Source: an uncultured Eubacteriales bacterium
GTDB lineage: Bacteria; Bacillota; Clostridia; UBA1381; UMGS1253
Direction of reading: 5' to 3'
Assembly (NCBI GenBank): GCA_900550065.1
Contig: URQR01000074.1
Location: forward strand, 1 to 9,354
Length of the DNA stretch: 9,354 bases
The notes under the pieces were generated by a model. The model worked only from the letters and a program-made list of their open reading frames with translations. It was not told the origin of the DNA and did not search any database. Of this stretch, positions 1 through 7,270 are shown piece after piece. Every line of letters begins with the position of its first letter. The stretch's first letter is position 1. The translations under genes and the position numbers were made by a program.

Positions 1-1
1 C

Positions 2-3000
2 AGCTTCCTGTCCGGTATGTCGATTTATACCCTGCAAAAGGCGCAGGATATTATGGCCAACGCCGAGATGGCGGAGCCGTGGCGCGGGTATAAGCAGTTT
101 GCAGCTATGGACCGTGCCGTTTACCATGGCGAGGATTATGCGGTCGGCCTTGCGATGTACTCCTACGACAGAACACACAGCTATGAAATTACAAACAGCG
201 AAAACAAGCGCGGGTACTATACCGGCGCGGGGGCGCTGTATTTGTACAATAATGACTTAAAGCAATACAGCGAGGACTACTGGGCAACAAACAACTATTT
301 CCGTGTGCCGGGCACGACCTGTTTTACGGACACAGGTATCAAGGAAAACTCTAAAAATAATAATTTTGCGGGCGGCACGGACATGGACGATATGTACGGC
401 GTTTCGGGTATGATTTATACGCCGCGCGGCGCGGAGAACGCTCTGACGGGGCTGGAAGCGCGCAAATCGTACTTTATGTTCGACGACGAGGTTGTTGCAC
501 TCGGCACGGCTGGTTCAGAAATAGATAAAGGCGTAGAAACAATCGTCGAAGGCCGTCGGCTGACTGGCGAGGGGAACAACACGTTTACCGTAAACGGTAC
601 GCCGGCGCTGACGAACGGGCTGACCGAACGGTGGACGTGGACGTCGTTTAACGAAACGAAGTATGCGCACCTGACGGGCAATGTGGAAGGGTCGGATATC
701 GGCTATTACTTCCCGGGCGGCGCAAATATTCAAGCGTCCCGCTTCACAAATACGGGAACATGGAAGAACGTAAACGATAAGTATTATACAACAGATGAAA
801 AGACGGGAAATTATCTTGGTATCCGTTTCAATCACGGCGCGAAGCCAACGCTGGGCGAGGATACCTACGCGTATGCGCTTCTTCCGAACAAGACAGAGGC
901 GGAAACAAAAGCTTATAACGATAATCCGGATATTGCGGTTCTTGCAAATAACGATAAGGTACAGGCGGTGAAGGAAAAGACGCTGAATCTGACCGGCGCG
1001 GTGTTCTTTACCGACGAAATCGCGGTTGCGGGCCCGGTTCAGAGCAATAAAAAAGCGACAGTTATGGTCAAAGAGGGCGCAGACGGCCTGCTTGACGTAT
1101 CGGTCAGCGACCCGACGTGGGATAACGACGGCACGATTGAGCTGACGATCAATGCGCCATATGTGTCGACTGTAAAAGCGGATTCGACAGTTACGGCGGC
1201 GGCTGACGGCGAGAAGACGAAGCTGACGGTTCATGTTGCAGGCCAGCACGGCAGCGCGCAGAAGGCACAGATTAAGGTTGGTGCGCTCAGTCCGCTCCCG
1301 ACACCGACCCCGAGCGAGCCGACGCCTACGCCGGAACCAACAATTGTACCGGACAAGACAATTATTAAGGATGATTTCAACGACCTCGCAATCGGCGCAA
1401 CCGGTAAACAGGTCAGTGCGTCGGCGCGTGCAAAGGGCTGGCAAAAGGATTATTTCTTCTCGACAACGAGAAATTATATCCAGTATGACCCGCACGATTC
1501 GGCAAAGACAAATAAGGCTGCTGCAATTTCGACGCCGATAGAAGACAAGGGTGTTAAGGTTTCGACGGCATGGGGCGGAAAAATCGGTTCGCGCGCCAAT
1601 GCATGGGTTGCACAGTTTAGGCTAATGTTTAACGCAATACCCGGCGAGAATGACGAGGTTGCGCCAATTAGTCCTGCCGATACGGTCGAGTCGGGCAACA
1701 ATTTCTATTTGCGTGTACGTAATAGCTCAAAAAATTTGTTCTACCCTGTAAAAATTGAAGGGGCAACAAGAACAATTGGCCTAAATACAAGTACGACTGG
1801 GAGCTTTAATGGACAAACGGCACAATTTGATGCCGGTAAGTGGATTGATATCACGGCAGTGTGCGACGTTGACCCGACCGATATGTCAAAGGCGACGTTG
1901 AAGATGTATCTACACGCACCGGGGGCAATTACGGATAATCAGGACAATGGCGCAAGGAAGGATTATGTTGTCATTGAAAAAGAAATTGTGCCGCCGTCTT
2001 ATCTTGGCGCCAGCGCAAACGAGCAGTCGCCGTTCTATATTGAAATCGGTAAATCGTGTGCGCGTACAATGGGCTGGTGGCTCGACGACGTGAATATGTA
2101 TGAGCCGAACTCGTTTATTTCTGCTATGAGTGTGACGGAAGATGTTCCGGCGGCTGGCCCGGTTGAGGTTTCGTTTAACCACGGGGCGGATATCCGTACG
2201 CTGAAGGCGGAGAACGTATCCTTTGTGGGCGCGGACGGCGAAGCTGTTGGTGCGTCAAAGGTGGAATATGACCCCGCTGATTTGACAAAAATTAAAATTA
2301 CGCCGGAAAAAGAGCTTGCCGGAAAGACAGAATACAAGCTCGACCTAGGCAAGGTGACGGACTGGGTCGGCACGGGTGCGCTTCCGGTTACGTTTACGAG
2401 CGGAGAGGCGACGGGAACCGGCCCGGAACCGGAGGAGCCGGAAATTATCGCCGATGTTTCGGTGATTCAGGACGATTTACAAAGCTATGCAATCGGCACA
2501 AAGGGCGGTAAGCTCTATAAAAACGAAAAGGGCTGGAACACGGTACACGATAAATTTGTGATTCAAAACGATCCTGACGCGGCTGGCGCTGCGGCGGGCA
2601 ATAAGGTGTTTCAAATCAACAATACGGCGAAAGCGGACTTGTCTGCACGCGCGTTCCGCAATAATGGGCTGCCGATGGTTGTGTCGGGCAGAGTTATGGC
2701 GGAAAAGATAGAAAACGGAACGAACTTTAATCTCCGTGTGGGTGACAACAAGTCTTCCAAGACACTGTATTTGATGCGGATTCAGGGCAGCACGCTCGAA
2801 ATTGCGGCGAATACGGGCGGTTCTATGCCGGAAGGCGCGTATAAGGTAAAGCCGGGCGAATGGGTTAATTATACGGCGTACTACGGCGCGAAGGAAAACA
2901 GAATTGTGCTGTATCTGTCCGGCGGTATCACGGACGCGGACGGAAACGATGCAGATTATTACGTAAAAGAAATCAATGTTACGCCGAACTCTGCGATTAC

Positions 3001-5437
3001 AAGCGCGGCGAGCGGGCGCGGGCCAGAATATTATGTGAATTTCCCGGAGGGTGCGACGGCCAGCTTCTGGGCGGACGACTTTAACGCATATCAGTCTAAC
3101 ACATTTGTATCGAGTATGGAAGAGACAACGAATATTCCGGTTGGCGGCCCGGTTACGATAAGCTTTAACCACGAGGCGGATGTACGCACACTGACGGCGG
3201 ACAATATTTCGCTCAAAGCATCTGACGGTACGTCTGTCGCGGTAAAAAGTGTGGAGATTGACTACACAAACTTAAATAAGCTGACCTTTACGCCTGCGGC
3301 GGAGCTTGCGGGCAATACGGAATATACGGTTGATTTGAGCAATGTGAAGGATTGGGCCGGAGAGGGCTGCTTGCCGGTGAAGTTTACGACGGGAATCGGC
3401 GGCGACGTGGAGCTTGTTCCGATTGAGTCGCTTTCGGTTACGGCGAGCGGCAGCCTGATTCAGACAGAAGGCAAGACGACGCCGGTCGTATTTACGGCGG
3501 CAGCGACGCCGCTCAATGTGGATTTGAACACAATTGAATGGTATGTAAATTCTCAATTGCAGGCGGCGAAGGGGACTTCGTTTACCTTTACGCCGGAAGC
3601 GGAAGGGTCTTACGTCGTACAGGCGAAAGCAAATGGGACGACGGTTGCAAGCAACGCGCTTACGATTGTTGTGTCAAAAGCGGCGGATATCCTGATTACG
3701 AATATTAAGCTCGACCCGGGCGAGATTACGGTTTGGGCGGACTTCGGCCTTCCGATTGCGCCGAAGGTAACGGTAACACCGTCCGACGCGACGAACACGG
3801 CGCTTACATGGAAGTCGGACAATGAGGCGGTTGCGACGGTGGACAGTACGGGTAATGTTACGCCGGTTGCACCGGGTACAGCGCATATCACCGCGACGGC
3901 ACAGGATGTAGGCAAGGCTGTGTCCAATACGTTTACGATAAATGTAACGCCTGCGCAGAACCGCGCTGACAATCAAAAGCTGAACCTTGACCCCGTTGCG
4001 AGCAAGCAGACGAGAATCAATATTAACGACCATCTTGCATGGCCGAAAAATGTCGGCGAGGGCAATATTGCTCTTTGGAGTGGCAACGCAACAGGCGCGA
4101 TTTCGCTTTCGGTCGACGACAGCTTAGAGTACGATTTTGCAACGTGGAAAAAGTGGAAGGCGCAGTACGGTTTTCCGGCGACCTTCTTTGTGCCGACAAA
4201 GCCGGGCTATATTGAAGAATTTGATTTGTGGCAGGATCTTGTTGACAATGGAATGGACGTTCAGTCGCATACCTATGGGCACCTTGATTCGGACCAAATT
4301 AGCAAGCTGTCGACAGCACAGAGCATCTATGAGTTCAGTAAGCCGCTTGGCGAGCTTGATAAATTACAGGGCGGCGACAAGGCACACACGCTGGCGTATT
4401 CGTATGGCGGCGGTGACGAAAACTACGCCAGAAAGTTCTATATTGCGGCAAGAGGCACGCAGGGTAAGCTCAATAAAGCAGATAATGTCAACTATAACCG
4501 CGTAAGCGGCGTCAGCATGAAAAACACATTGCCCCTGTTCCATACGGAGGACCGCAACACCTCTTCAAAGTGGTCTTTGGAGGCGGCGGTAAAGACGCTC
4601 TACGACAACAGCGGAGAATACAGGCAGTACGGCGTCAGCTACTACGGCGGCTGGTTCGTGATGTATTCGCATGGCCTTACTACAAACAAAGATAAAAACT
4701 CCGACCTAAAAAACCTTTATATTAAGGAGCATCCGGAGGCAACGGAGGAAGAGATTAACCAGCAGGATTTCTCTCTCCGCGCTGTATTTAACTATATGTT
4801 TGAAAACTGGATTGGCCCTGCTGTCGAAAACGGCGACATTTGGCTCGACTCATTCACAAATGTTGCAAAATACGGGCAGGAACGCGATACGGCGAAGCTG
4901 GAGATTCAGAGTAGCGCGGACGCAATCACATATACGCTCACTGACCAGATGGATGATACGCTCTTTACCCTTCCGCTGACGGTAAAGCTCAAGGTTGATA
5001 ACAGCTGGGAAAACATTGAGGCACTGCAGAATGGGAAGAAGCTGGACGTTAAGACGATAGAACTTGACGGCAGCAAGTATGTGCTTATTGACACCGTGCC
5101 GGATGCGGGCGCGGTTGTTGTAAAGCCGAACGCAGGCGAGCCGACATCGGAGGATATTAGTATCATGGACGGTGTAACATGCTACCGCGACGGCGGCGAC
5201 ATCACGCTGCGCAGCACGTCCGACATGGACGTACAGATTTATGCGGCGGTGGTTAAGACAGACGAGGCGGGCTATGAGCAGCTTCAAGAGGTCAAGGTAT
5301 ACGACGTAGCGCTGAAGGCAGACACCGAACAGACGGTTACTGTTACACTCCCCACCGCTGGAGAAGGAGAGCGGGCGGTACTGCTGATATGGCAGGAGGG
5401 TACGCTAAAGCCTGTTACGAAGCAGATAGAGCTATAA
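2..5437 (+). CDS. Modular secreted polysaccharide lyase (PL8) fused to a polysaccharide deacetylase (CE4), 5' partial
   Basis: The frame is open from base 2, so the start, any signal peptide and the catalytic alpha-toroid of the lyase lie outside the window. Residues are numbered from the Met at 17. Residues 1-350 match the PL8 central and C-terminal beta domains: MDRAVYH (31-37), NSENKRGYYTGAGALYLYN, and a late IAVLANNDKVQAVKEK segment. Glu62 may be the conserved family glutamate. A Thr/Pro linker (about 424-446) leads to two related jelly-roll-like plus SbsA-type Ig modules (448-795 and 808-1126), an Ig-like domain (1131-1222) and a Big_2 domain (1222-1313). A CE4/NodB domain follows (about 1315-1610) with Asp1367, Asp1368, His1418, His1422 and a late His1552. 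Beta-rich domains end the chain, with no LPXTG or SLH anchor. Family knowledge says PL8 cleaves hyaluronan, chondroitin or xanthan by beta-elimination and CE4 removes N-acetyl groups. The combined substrate is unknown. A shared terminator follows. Confidence 0.9.
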   Translation, partial: SFLSGMSIYTLQKAQDIMANAEMAEPWRGYKQFAAMDRAVYHGEDYAVGLAMYSYDRTHSYEITNSENKRGYYTGAGALYLYNNDLKQYSEDYWATNNYFRVPGTTCFTDTGIKENSKNNNFAGGTDMDDMYGVSGMIYTPRGAENALTGLEARKSYFMFDDEVVALGTAGSEIDKGVETIVEGRRLTGEGNNTFTVNGTPALTNGLTERWTWTSFNETKYAHLTGNVEGSDIGYYFPGGANIQASRFTNTGTWKNVNDKYYTTDEKTGNYLGIRFNHGAKPTLGEDTYAYALLPNKTEAETKAYNDNPDIAVLANNDKVQAVKEKTLNLTGAVFFTDEIAVAGPVQSNKKATVMVKEGADGLLDVSVSDPTWDNDGTIELTINAPYVSTVKADSTVTAAADGEKTKLTVHVAGQHGSAQKAQIKVGALSPLPTPTPSEPTPTPEPTIVPDKTIIKDDFNDLAIGATGKQVSASARAKGWQKDYFFSTTRNYIQYDPHDSAKTNKAAAISTPIEDKGVKVSTAWGGKIGSRANAWVAQFRLMFNAIPGENDEVAPISPADTVESGNNFYLRVRNSSKNLFYPVKIEGATRTIGLNTSTTGSFNGQTAQFDAGKWIDITAVCDVDPTDMSKATLKMYLHAPGAITDNQDNGARKDYVVIEKEIVPPSYLGASANEQSPFYIEIGKSCARTMGWWLDDVNMYEPNSFISAMSVTEDVPAAGPVEVSFNHGADIRTLKAENVSFVGADGEAVGASKVEYDPADLTKIKITPEKELAGKTEYKLDLGKVTDWVGTGALPVTFTSGEATGTGPEPEEPEIIADVSVIQDDLQSYAIGTKGGKLYKNEKGWNTVHDKFVIQNDPDAAGAAAGNKVFQINNTAKADLSARAFRNNGLPMVVSGRVMAEKIENGTNFNLRVGDNKSSKTLYLMRIQGSTLEIAANTGGSMPEGAYKVKPGEWVNYTAYYGAKENRIVLYLSGGITDADGNDADYYVKEINVTPNSAITSAASGRGPEYYVNFPEGATASFWADDFNAYQSNTFVSSMEETTNIPVGGPVTISFNHEADVRTLTADNISLKASDGTSVAVKSVEIDYTNLNKLTFTPAAELAGNTEYTVDLSNVKDWAGEGCLPVKFTTGIGGDVELVPIESLSVTASGSLIQTEGKTTPVVFTAAATPLNVDLNTIEWYVNSQLQAAKGTSFTFTPEAEGSYVVQAKANGTTVASNALTIVVSKAADILITNIKLDPGEITVWADFGLPIAPKVTVTPSDATNTALTWKSDNEAVATVDSTGNVTPVAPGTAHITATAQDVGKAVSNTFTINVTPAQNRADNQKLNLDPVASKQTRININDHLAWPKNVGEGNIALWSGNATGAISLSVDDSLEYDFATWKKWKAQYGFPATFFVPTKPGYIEEFDLWQDLVDNGMDVQSHTYGHLDSDQISKLSTAQSIYEFSKPLGELDKLQGGDKAHTLAYSYGGGDENYARKFYIAARGTQGKLNKADNVNYNRVSGVSMKNTLPLFHTEDRNTSSKWSLEAAVKTLYDNSGEYRQYGVSYYGGWFVMYSHGLTTNKDKNSDLKNLYIKEHPEATEEEINQQDFSLRAVFNYMFENWIGPAVENGDIWLDSFTNVAKYGQERDTAKLEIQSSADAITYTLTDQMDDTLFTLPLTVKLKVDNSWENIEALQNGKKLDVKTIELDGSKYVLIDTVPDAGAVVVKPNAGEPTSEDISIMDGVTCYRDGGDITLRSTSDMDVQIYAAVVKTDEAGYEQLQEVKVYDVALKADTEQTVTVTLPTAGEGERAVLLIWQEGTLKPVTKQIEL
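1285..1356 (+). other. Thr/Pro-rich interdomain linker in the PL8-CE4 protein
   Basis: The encoded stretch around residues 424-446 alternates Pro with Thr, Ser and Glu (for example PTPTPSEPTPTPEP). It separates the lyase part from the accessory modules. Linkers like this are common between domains of secreted clostridial glycan-degrading enzymes and are often flexible or glycosylated. A similar but more regular Thr/Pro sequence ends the partial gene at the right edge of the window. Confidence 0.8.
1358..3400 (+). repeat. Two diverged tandem protein modules within the PL8-CE4 gene
   Basis: Two consecutive blocks of about 320-350 residues follow the same plan. Each opens with a DD-(F/L)-x-x-x-AIG motif (DDFNDLAIG; DDLQSYAIG), then has NFxLRV, a GxW(I/V) turn and a WxDD motif (WWLDDVNMYEPN; FWADDFNAYQSN). 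Each closes with an SbsA-type Ig unit containing SFNHGADIRTL or SFNHEADVRTL and KVTDW or NVKDW. The copies at about 1358-2402 and 2438-3400 are clearly related in protein but diverged in DNA, so the duplication is old. The first half resembles a concanavalin-like or carbohydrate-binding jelly roll. That fold is inferred from pattern only. Confidence 0.75.
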
Positions 5438-5460
5438 TACAAAAGAAAAGTAGAATCAAT

Positions 5461-5498
5461 AAAAAAACGGTAGAGCCGAAAAGGCTCTGCCGTTTTTT
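5461..5498. terminator. Bidirectional intrinsic terminator between the PL8-CE4 gene and pnuC
   Basis: An 11-bp stem (5467-5477 with 5483-5493, one G-T wobble) closes a 5-base loop. It is flanked by seven A on the left and six T on the right, so it can end transcription from both directions. It lies 23 bases after the stop of the plus-strand gene and just past the stop of the converging minus-strand pnuC. Confidence 0.92.
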
Positions 5499-5501
5499 GT
5501 T

Positions 5502-6188
5502 TTATGCTTTTGTACTGCTTTCCTGCCGTTTTTGTATCCGCAGCCAATTGATAAAGCCGTAAATATCATTTGCCAAAAACGTGATAAAGCATATGATTAC
5601 CGACACATAGGAAAGATTGCTCAGTGCCGCCAACATCCATAGAAAAATCAATACAATATCGTTTGCCGCGTAGGCAATTGCGAAGTAGGCGCTTCGCCGG
5701 AAGGTCAAATAGACGGCAAGAAAGCTGGTCGTAACGGATATTGTGCTCAGGAGCAAATTCGCCGTATGGAACGCGGCGAGAAGGAAGTAGAAAACGACTG
5801 TGACGACAGCTGTCAGCGCCGCCATAAAAACCGTCTCTTTTCCCGTAAGACGGTTGACCTGCACCTCTGCCTTATTTCCGTTATGCGGGTGCCGGAGCCA
5901 TGCAACCAAGGCAAACAGAGCCATCGGCGCGGTCATGCCCAGATATGTTATCATTTCTCCGTAATAAGCATATGAGTAGGAAATAACCCCATAAAGTATG
6001 CTAAATACGATCATGAGAAATTGTCCGGCGGGGTTGCCCTTTGCGTTAAAAATCAATGCGGTTACGCCAATGAGTGACGCCGTAAGCGTAAGTATGCTCT
6101 TTGCGCCAAAGATAAAAAAGGACACAATAATCAGCGTAACCGACGCGGCCCACAGCGCGGCCTCGCCCTTTGAAAAGGAAGGATACAT
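5502..6188 (-). CDS. pnuC: PnuC-type nicotinamide riboside transporter
   Basis: This 228-residue, strongly hydrophobic protein has about seven predicted membrane segments, the size and topology of the PnuC family. Landmarks are GNPAGQFLMIVFSILYGVISY near residues 51-71, YYGEMITYLGMTAPM, and the C-terminal NDIYGFINW motif, followed by a basic tail. PnuC proteins move nicotinamide riboside (some relatives move other vitamins, such as thiamine) across the cytoplasmic membrane by facilitated diffusion, feeding NAD salvage. The ATG at 6188 is the first usable start in frame, but it lies 26 bases from the Shine-Dalgarno, which is placed instead for a TTG at 6209 blocked by an in-frame TAA. A promoter and a leader with a putative attenuator precede it. 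The vitamin substrate is inferred from family resemblance. Confidence 0.85.
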   Translation of the reverse strand: MYPSFSKGEAALWAASVTLIIVSFFIFGAKSILTLTASLIGVTALIFNAKGNPAGQFLMIVFSILYGVISYSYAYYGEMITYLGMTAPMALFALVAWLRHPHNGNKAEVQVNRLTGKETVFMAALTAVVTVVFYFLLAAFHTANLLLSTISVTTSFLAVYLTFRRSAYFAIAYAANDIVLIFLWMLAALSNLSYVSVIICFITFLANDIYGFINWLRIQKRQESSTKA

Positions 6189-6197
6189 AGATTTGAA

Positions 6198-6220
6198 TTA
6201 TTCGTACAAGACGACCTCCT
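6198..6220 (-). promoter_or_regulatory. Shine-Dalgarno with a three-codon TTG reading frame upstream of the pnuC ATG
   Basis: The minus strand has AGGAGG at 6220-6215. Five bases later is TTG (6209-6207), then two codons and TAA (6200-6198), all in the frame of pnuC. The next in-frame start is the ATG at 6188. So the ribosome binding site is well spaced for a start that terminates after three codons. This could be a leader peptide with reinitiation, or an N-terminal nonsense change. Confidence 0.6.
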
Positions 6221-6286
6221 AAAAACAAAAAAATAAGCGCCCGTATACACATCTTCAAAGACCTAACGATGTGTAACGAATGCGCC
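6221..6286 (-). terminator. Intrinsic terminator or attenuator in the pnuC leader
   Basis: On the minus strand ACACATC (6274-6268) pairs with GATGTGT (6253-6247). The stem is extended outward by TCG with CGG (one G-T pair) and by GCGC (6285-6282) with GCGC (6240-6237). It is followed by TTATTTTTTTGTTTTT (6236-6221). The structure is downstream of the pnuC promoter and immediately before its Shine-Dalgarno, so it would stop transcripts before the gene unless relieved. It could also end read-through from the hydrolase gene, which has no other strong terminator. Confidence 0.7.
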
Positions 6287-6314
6287 TGCATCCTCTGCCC
6301 GGTGGCAGTATAAT
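6281..6314 (-). promoter_or_regulatory. Alternative hairpins in the pnuC leader (candidate antiterminator or sensor)
   Basis: On the minus strand CTGCC ACCG GGCAG forms a small hairpin (about 6309-6296). Next, GGATGC AGGC GCATTC (about 6293-6278) forms a second hairpin whose 3' arm uses the same bases as the outer stem of the following terminator. The two pairings exclude each other, which is the usual logic of an attenuator. I do not recognise the sequence as a known riboswitch class. Confidence 0.4.
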
Positions 6315-6328
6315 TTTTTTATATTCTG

Positions 6329-6357
6329 ATTATAGCGCGGTGAGAGAGAAAAGTCAA
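6329..6357 (-). promoter_or_regulatory. Sigma-A-type promoter for pnuC
   Basis: The minus strand carries TTGACT (6357-6352), a 17-base spacer and a perfect TATAAT (6334-6329). Transcription would start near 6322, giving a leader of about 134 bases before the pnuC ATG. It lies between the hydrolase stop codon and pnuC, so pnuC can be transcribed on its own. Confidence 0.85.
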
Positions 6358-6385
6358 CACTTTGCAAGAAAAATAATTATTCTTA

Positions 6386-7048
6386 CTATTCGGCCGTGCT
6401 GCATAAAAAGGCGTAAATTCGTGCGGCAACCGCCGGGAATGCGTCGCTTTGCAGCAGGATATGGCCGCCGGAAACAGGTTTATAGTACTGCTTTTTGCCC
6501 GCCAGCGACCGAAAAATATAATTACCGCTGTGCGCGTTGACTGTGTCGTCGTCCTGTACCTGTATCACGAGCGTGGGACATACAATTTCGCGGAAGAGCG
6601 GCTTTGTTTTTGACAGCAGCCGCTGGAAGGCAAACAGCGTACGGAACGGTTTCGTCGCGCTTGCAGAAAAATACTGCTTCCAATAGGTTTTAAAGTCTGT
6701 GTGGAGGTTTTTAGCCATTTGGGCAAAGTCCCAGTAATAGATAGGCGTGTTGATTGTGACGAGCCGGTCAAATTTATGCGACTGGTATAATTGGGCGGAT
6801 AAAAGCCCGCCCATGGAAAAGCCCACGACGAAAACCTTTTCGCACGTCTGTGCGAGCGTATCGTAGCTTTTTTGTACGTCTGTTATCCAGTCATGGTAAG
6901 TCGCGGCGGCAAGCTGCTTTCTTGTTCCTTCGTGCCCGGTCAGACAAGGCGCGGATACTATAAAACCACGCGCAGCGAGATAGTCGCGCAGCGGCGCAAT
7001 CTCTTCGCGCGAGCCGGCAAAGCCATGTATCAATAATACACCGTTCAA
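6386..7048 (-). CDS. Alpha/beta hydrolase, carboxylesterase or monoacylglycerol-lipase-like
   Basis: This 220-residue protein has the alpha/beta hydrolase plan. HGFAGS (8-13) fits the oxyanion-hole loop, GFSMGG (76-81) is the nucleophile elbow with Ser78, QDDDTV gives the likely acid (Asp167), and GGH gives His196. PCLTGHEG near 34-41 is typical of small Est30-like carboxylesterases. No signal peptide is visible, so it probably acts in the cytoplasm on a small ester or acyl substrate that the sequence does not identify. The start is TTG at 7048, chosen because AGGAGGG sits 7 bases upstream and the protein begins directly with the first beta strand (NGVLLIHGF). It has its own extended -10 promoter and a structured leader. 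The downstream gene pnuC is on the same strand, but no functional link is evident. Confidence 0.85.
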   Translation of the reverse strand: MNGVLLIHGFAGSREEIAPLRDYLAARGFIVSAPCLTGHEGTRKQLAAATYHDWITDVQKSYDTLAQTCEKVFVVGFSMGGLLSAQLYQSHKFDRLVTINTPIYYWDFAQMAKNLHTDFKTYWKQYFSASATKPFRTLFAFQRLLSKTKPLFREIVCPTLVIQVQDDDTVNAHSGNYIFRSLAGKKQYYKPVSGGHILLQSDAFPAVAARIYAFLCSTAE

Positions 7049-7055
7049 ACGTAAT

Positions 7056-7062
7056 CCCTCCT
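7056..7062 (-). promoter_or_regulatory. Ribosome binding site supporting the TTG start of the hydrolase
   Basis: AGGAGGG on the minus strand (7062-7056) is followed by 7 bases and TTG at 7048-7046. No ATG or GTG in frame fits this site, so TTG is the best start. Confidence 0.85.
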
Positions 7063-7110
7063 AAGTGAATCCGTTTCATTGCAGCAGCTTGTAGATTAGC
7101 GCACACTCCC

Positions 7111-7170
7111 GAAGAAGGCACGCTGCAGCATTAGCCGCGGGAGGGACGGTGTCCCGACCGTGACTTCTTC
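7111..7170 (-). promoter_or_regulatory. Structured leader RNA element upstream of the hydrolase gene
   Basis: GAAGAAGGCACG (7111-7122) and CGTGACTTCTTC (7159-7170) form a 12-position inverted repeat with a single mismatch. It encloses 36 bases that can form a further hairpin (GGGAC at 7143-7147 with GTCCC at 7151-7155) or the alternative CGGT with ACCG pairing. The whole lies in the roughly 140-base leader between the promoter and the ribosome binding site. No U-run follows, so it is not a terminator. It may be a cis-regulatory RNA or a stabilising structure. It matches no class I recognise. Confidence 0.45.
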
Positions 7171-7198
7171 CAAGCGCAAAGACAAAGCCTTTGCGTAT

Positions 7199-7226
7199 AT
7201 TATACCACATCAGCAGGATAAAGCAA
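7199..7226 (-). promoter_or_regulatory. Extended -10 promoter for the hydrolase gene
   Basis: The minus strand has TGG-TATAAT (7207-7199), a perfect -10 with the TGn extension. A weak -35 (TTGCTT, 7226-7221) lies 16 bases upstream. Transcription would start near 7192. It lies just after the terminator of the HdeD-like gene, so the hydrolase is a separate transcription unit. Confidence 0.7.
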
Positions 7227-7229
7227 ATA

Positions 7230-7258
7230 AAAACAGGAGAGCAGGACCCTCCTGTTTT
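7230..7258 (-). terminator. Intrinsic terminator after the HdeD-like gene
   Basis: CAGGAG (7234-7239) pairs with CTCCTG (7249-7254), extended by four A-T pairs (7230-7233 with 7255-7258). On the minus strand the stem runs into TTTTTATTT. It starts 12 bases after the HdeD-like stop codon. The T-rich run on the plus strand would also allow termination in that direction. Confidence 0.88.
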
Positions 7259-7270
7259 ATTTTTACATAC

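Noticed and set aside
515..1495. 326-residue minus-strand open frame within the PL8-CE4 gene
   Set aside because: It is antisense to a strongly conserved coding region. Its translation is Arg- and Cys-rich with no recognisable domain and no ribosome binding site. It reflects the codon bias of the real gene.
2477..4033. Several long antisense frames (231, 94, 119 and 120 residues)
   Set aside because: They mirror the duplicated modules and Ig domains on the other strand, have Arg-rich low-complexity translations, and lack start signals.
5300..5437. Cell-wall anchor (LPXTG or SLH) at the end of the PL8-CE4 protein
   Set aside because: The C-terminus ends KPVTKQIEL with no sorting motif, hydrophobic helix, basic tail or SLH repeat, so the protein is more likely released or held by other domains.
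6046..6291. 81-residue minus-strand frame across the pnuC leader and 5' end
   Set aside because: It overlaps pnuC in another frame and runs through the promoter-proximal hairpins. Its translation resembles no family, and its Met has no ribosome binding site.
7049..7192. T-box leader or a common riboswitch before the hydrolase gene
   Set aside because: I could not find the T-box TGGnACCGCG motif or the core motifs of TPP, FMN, cobalamin, SAM, lysine, glycine or purine riboswitches, and no terminator is present.
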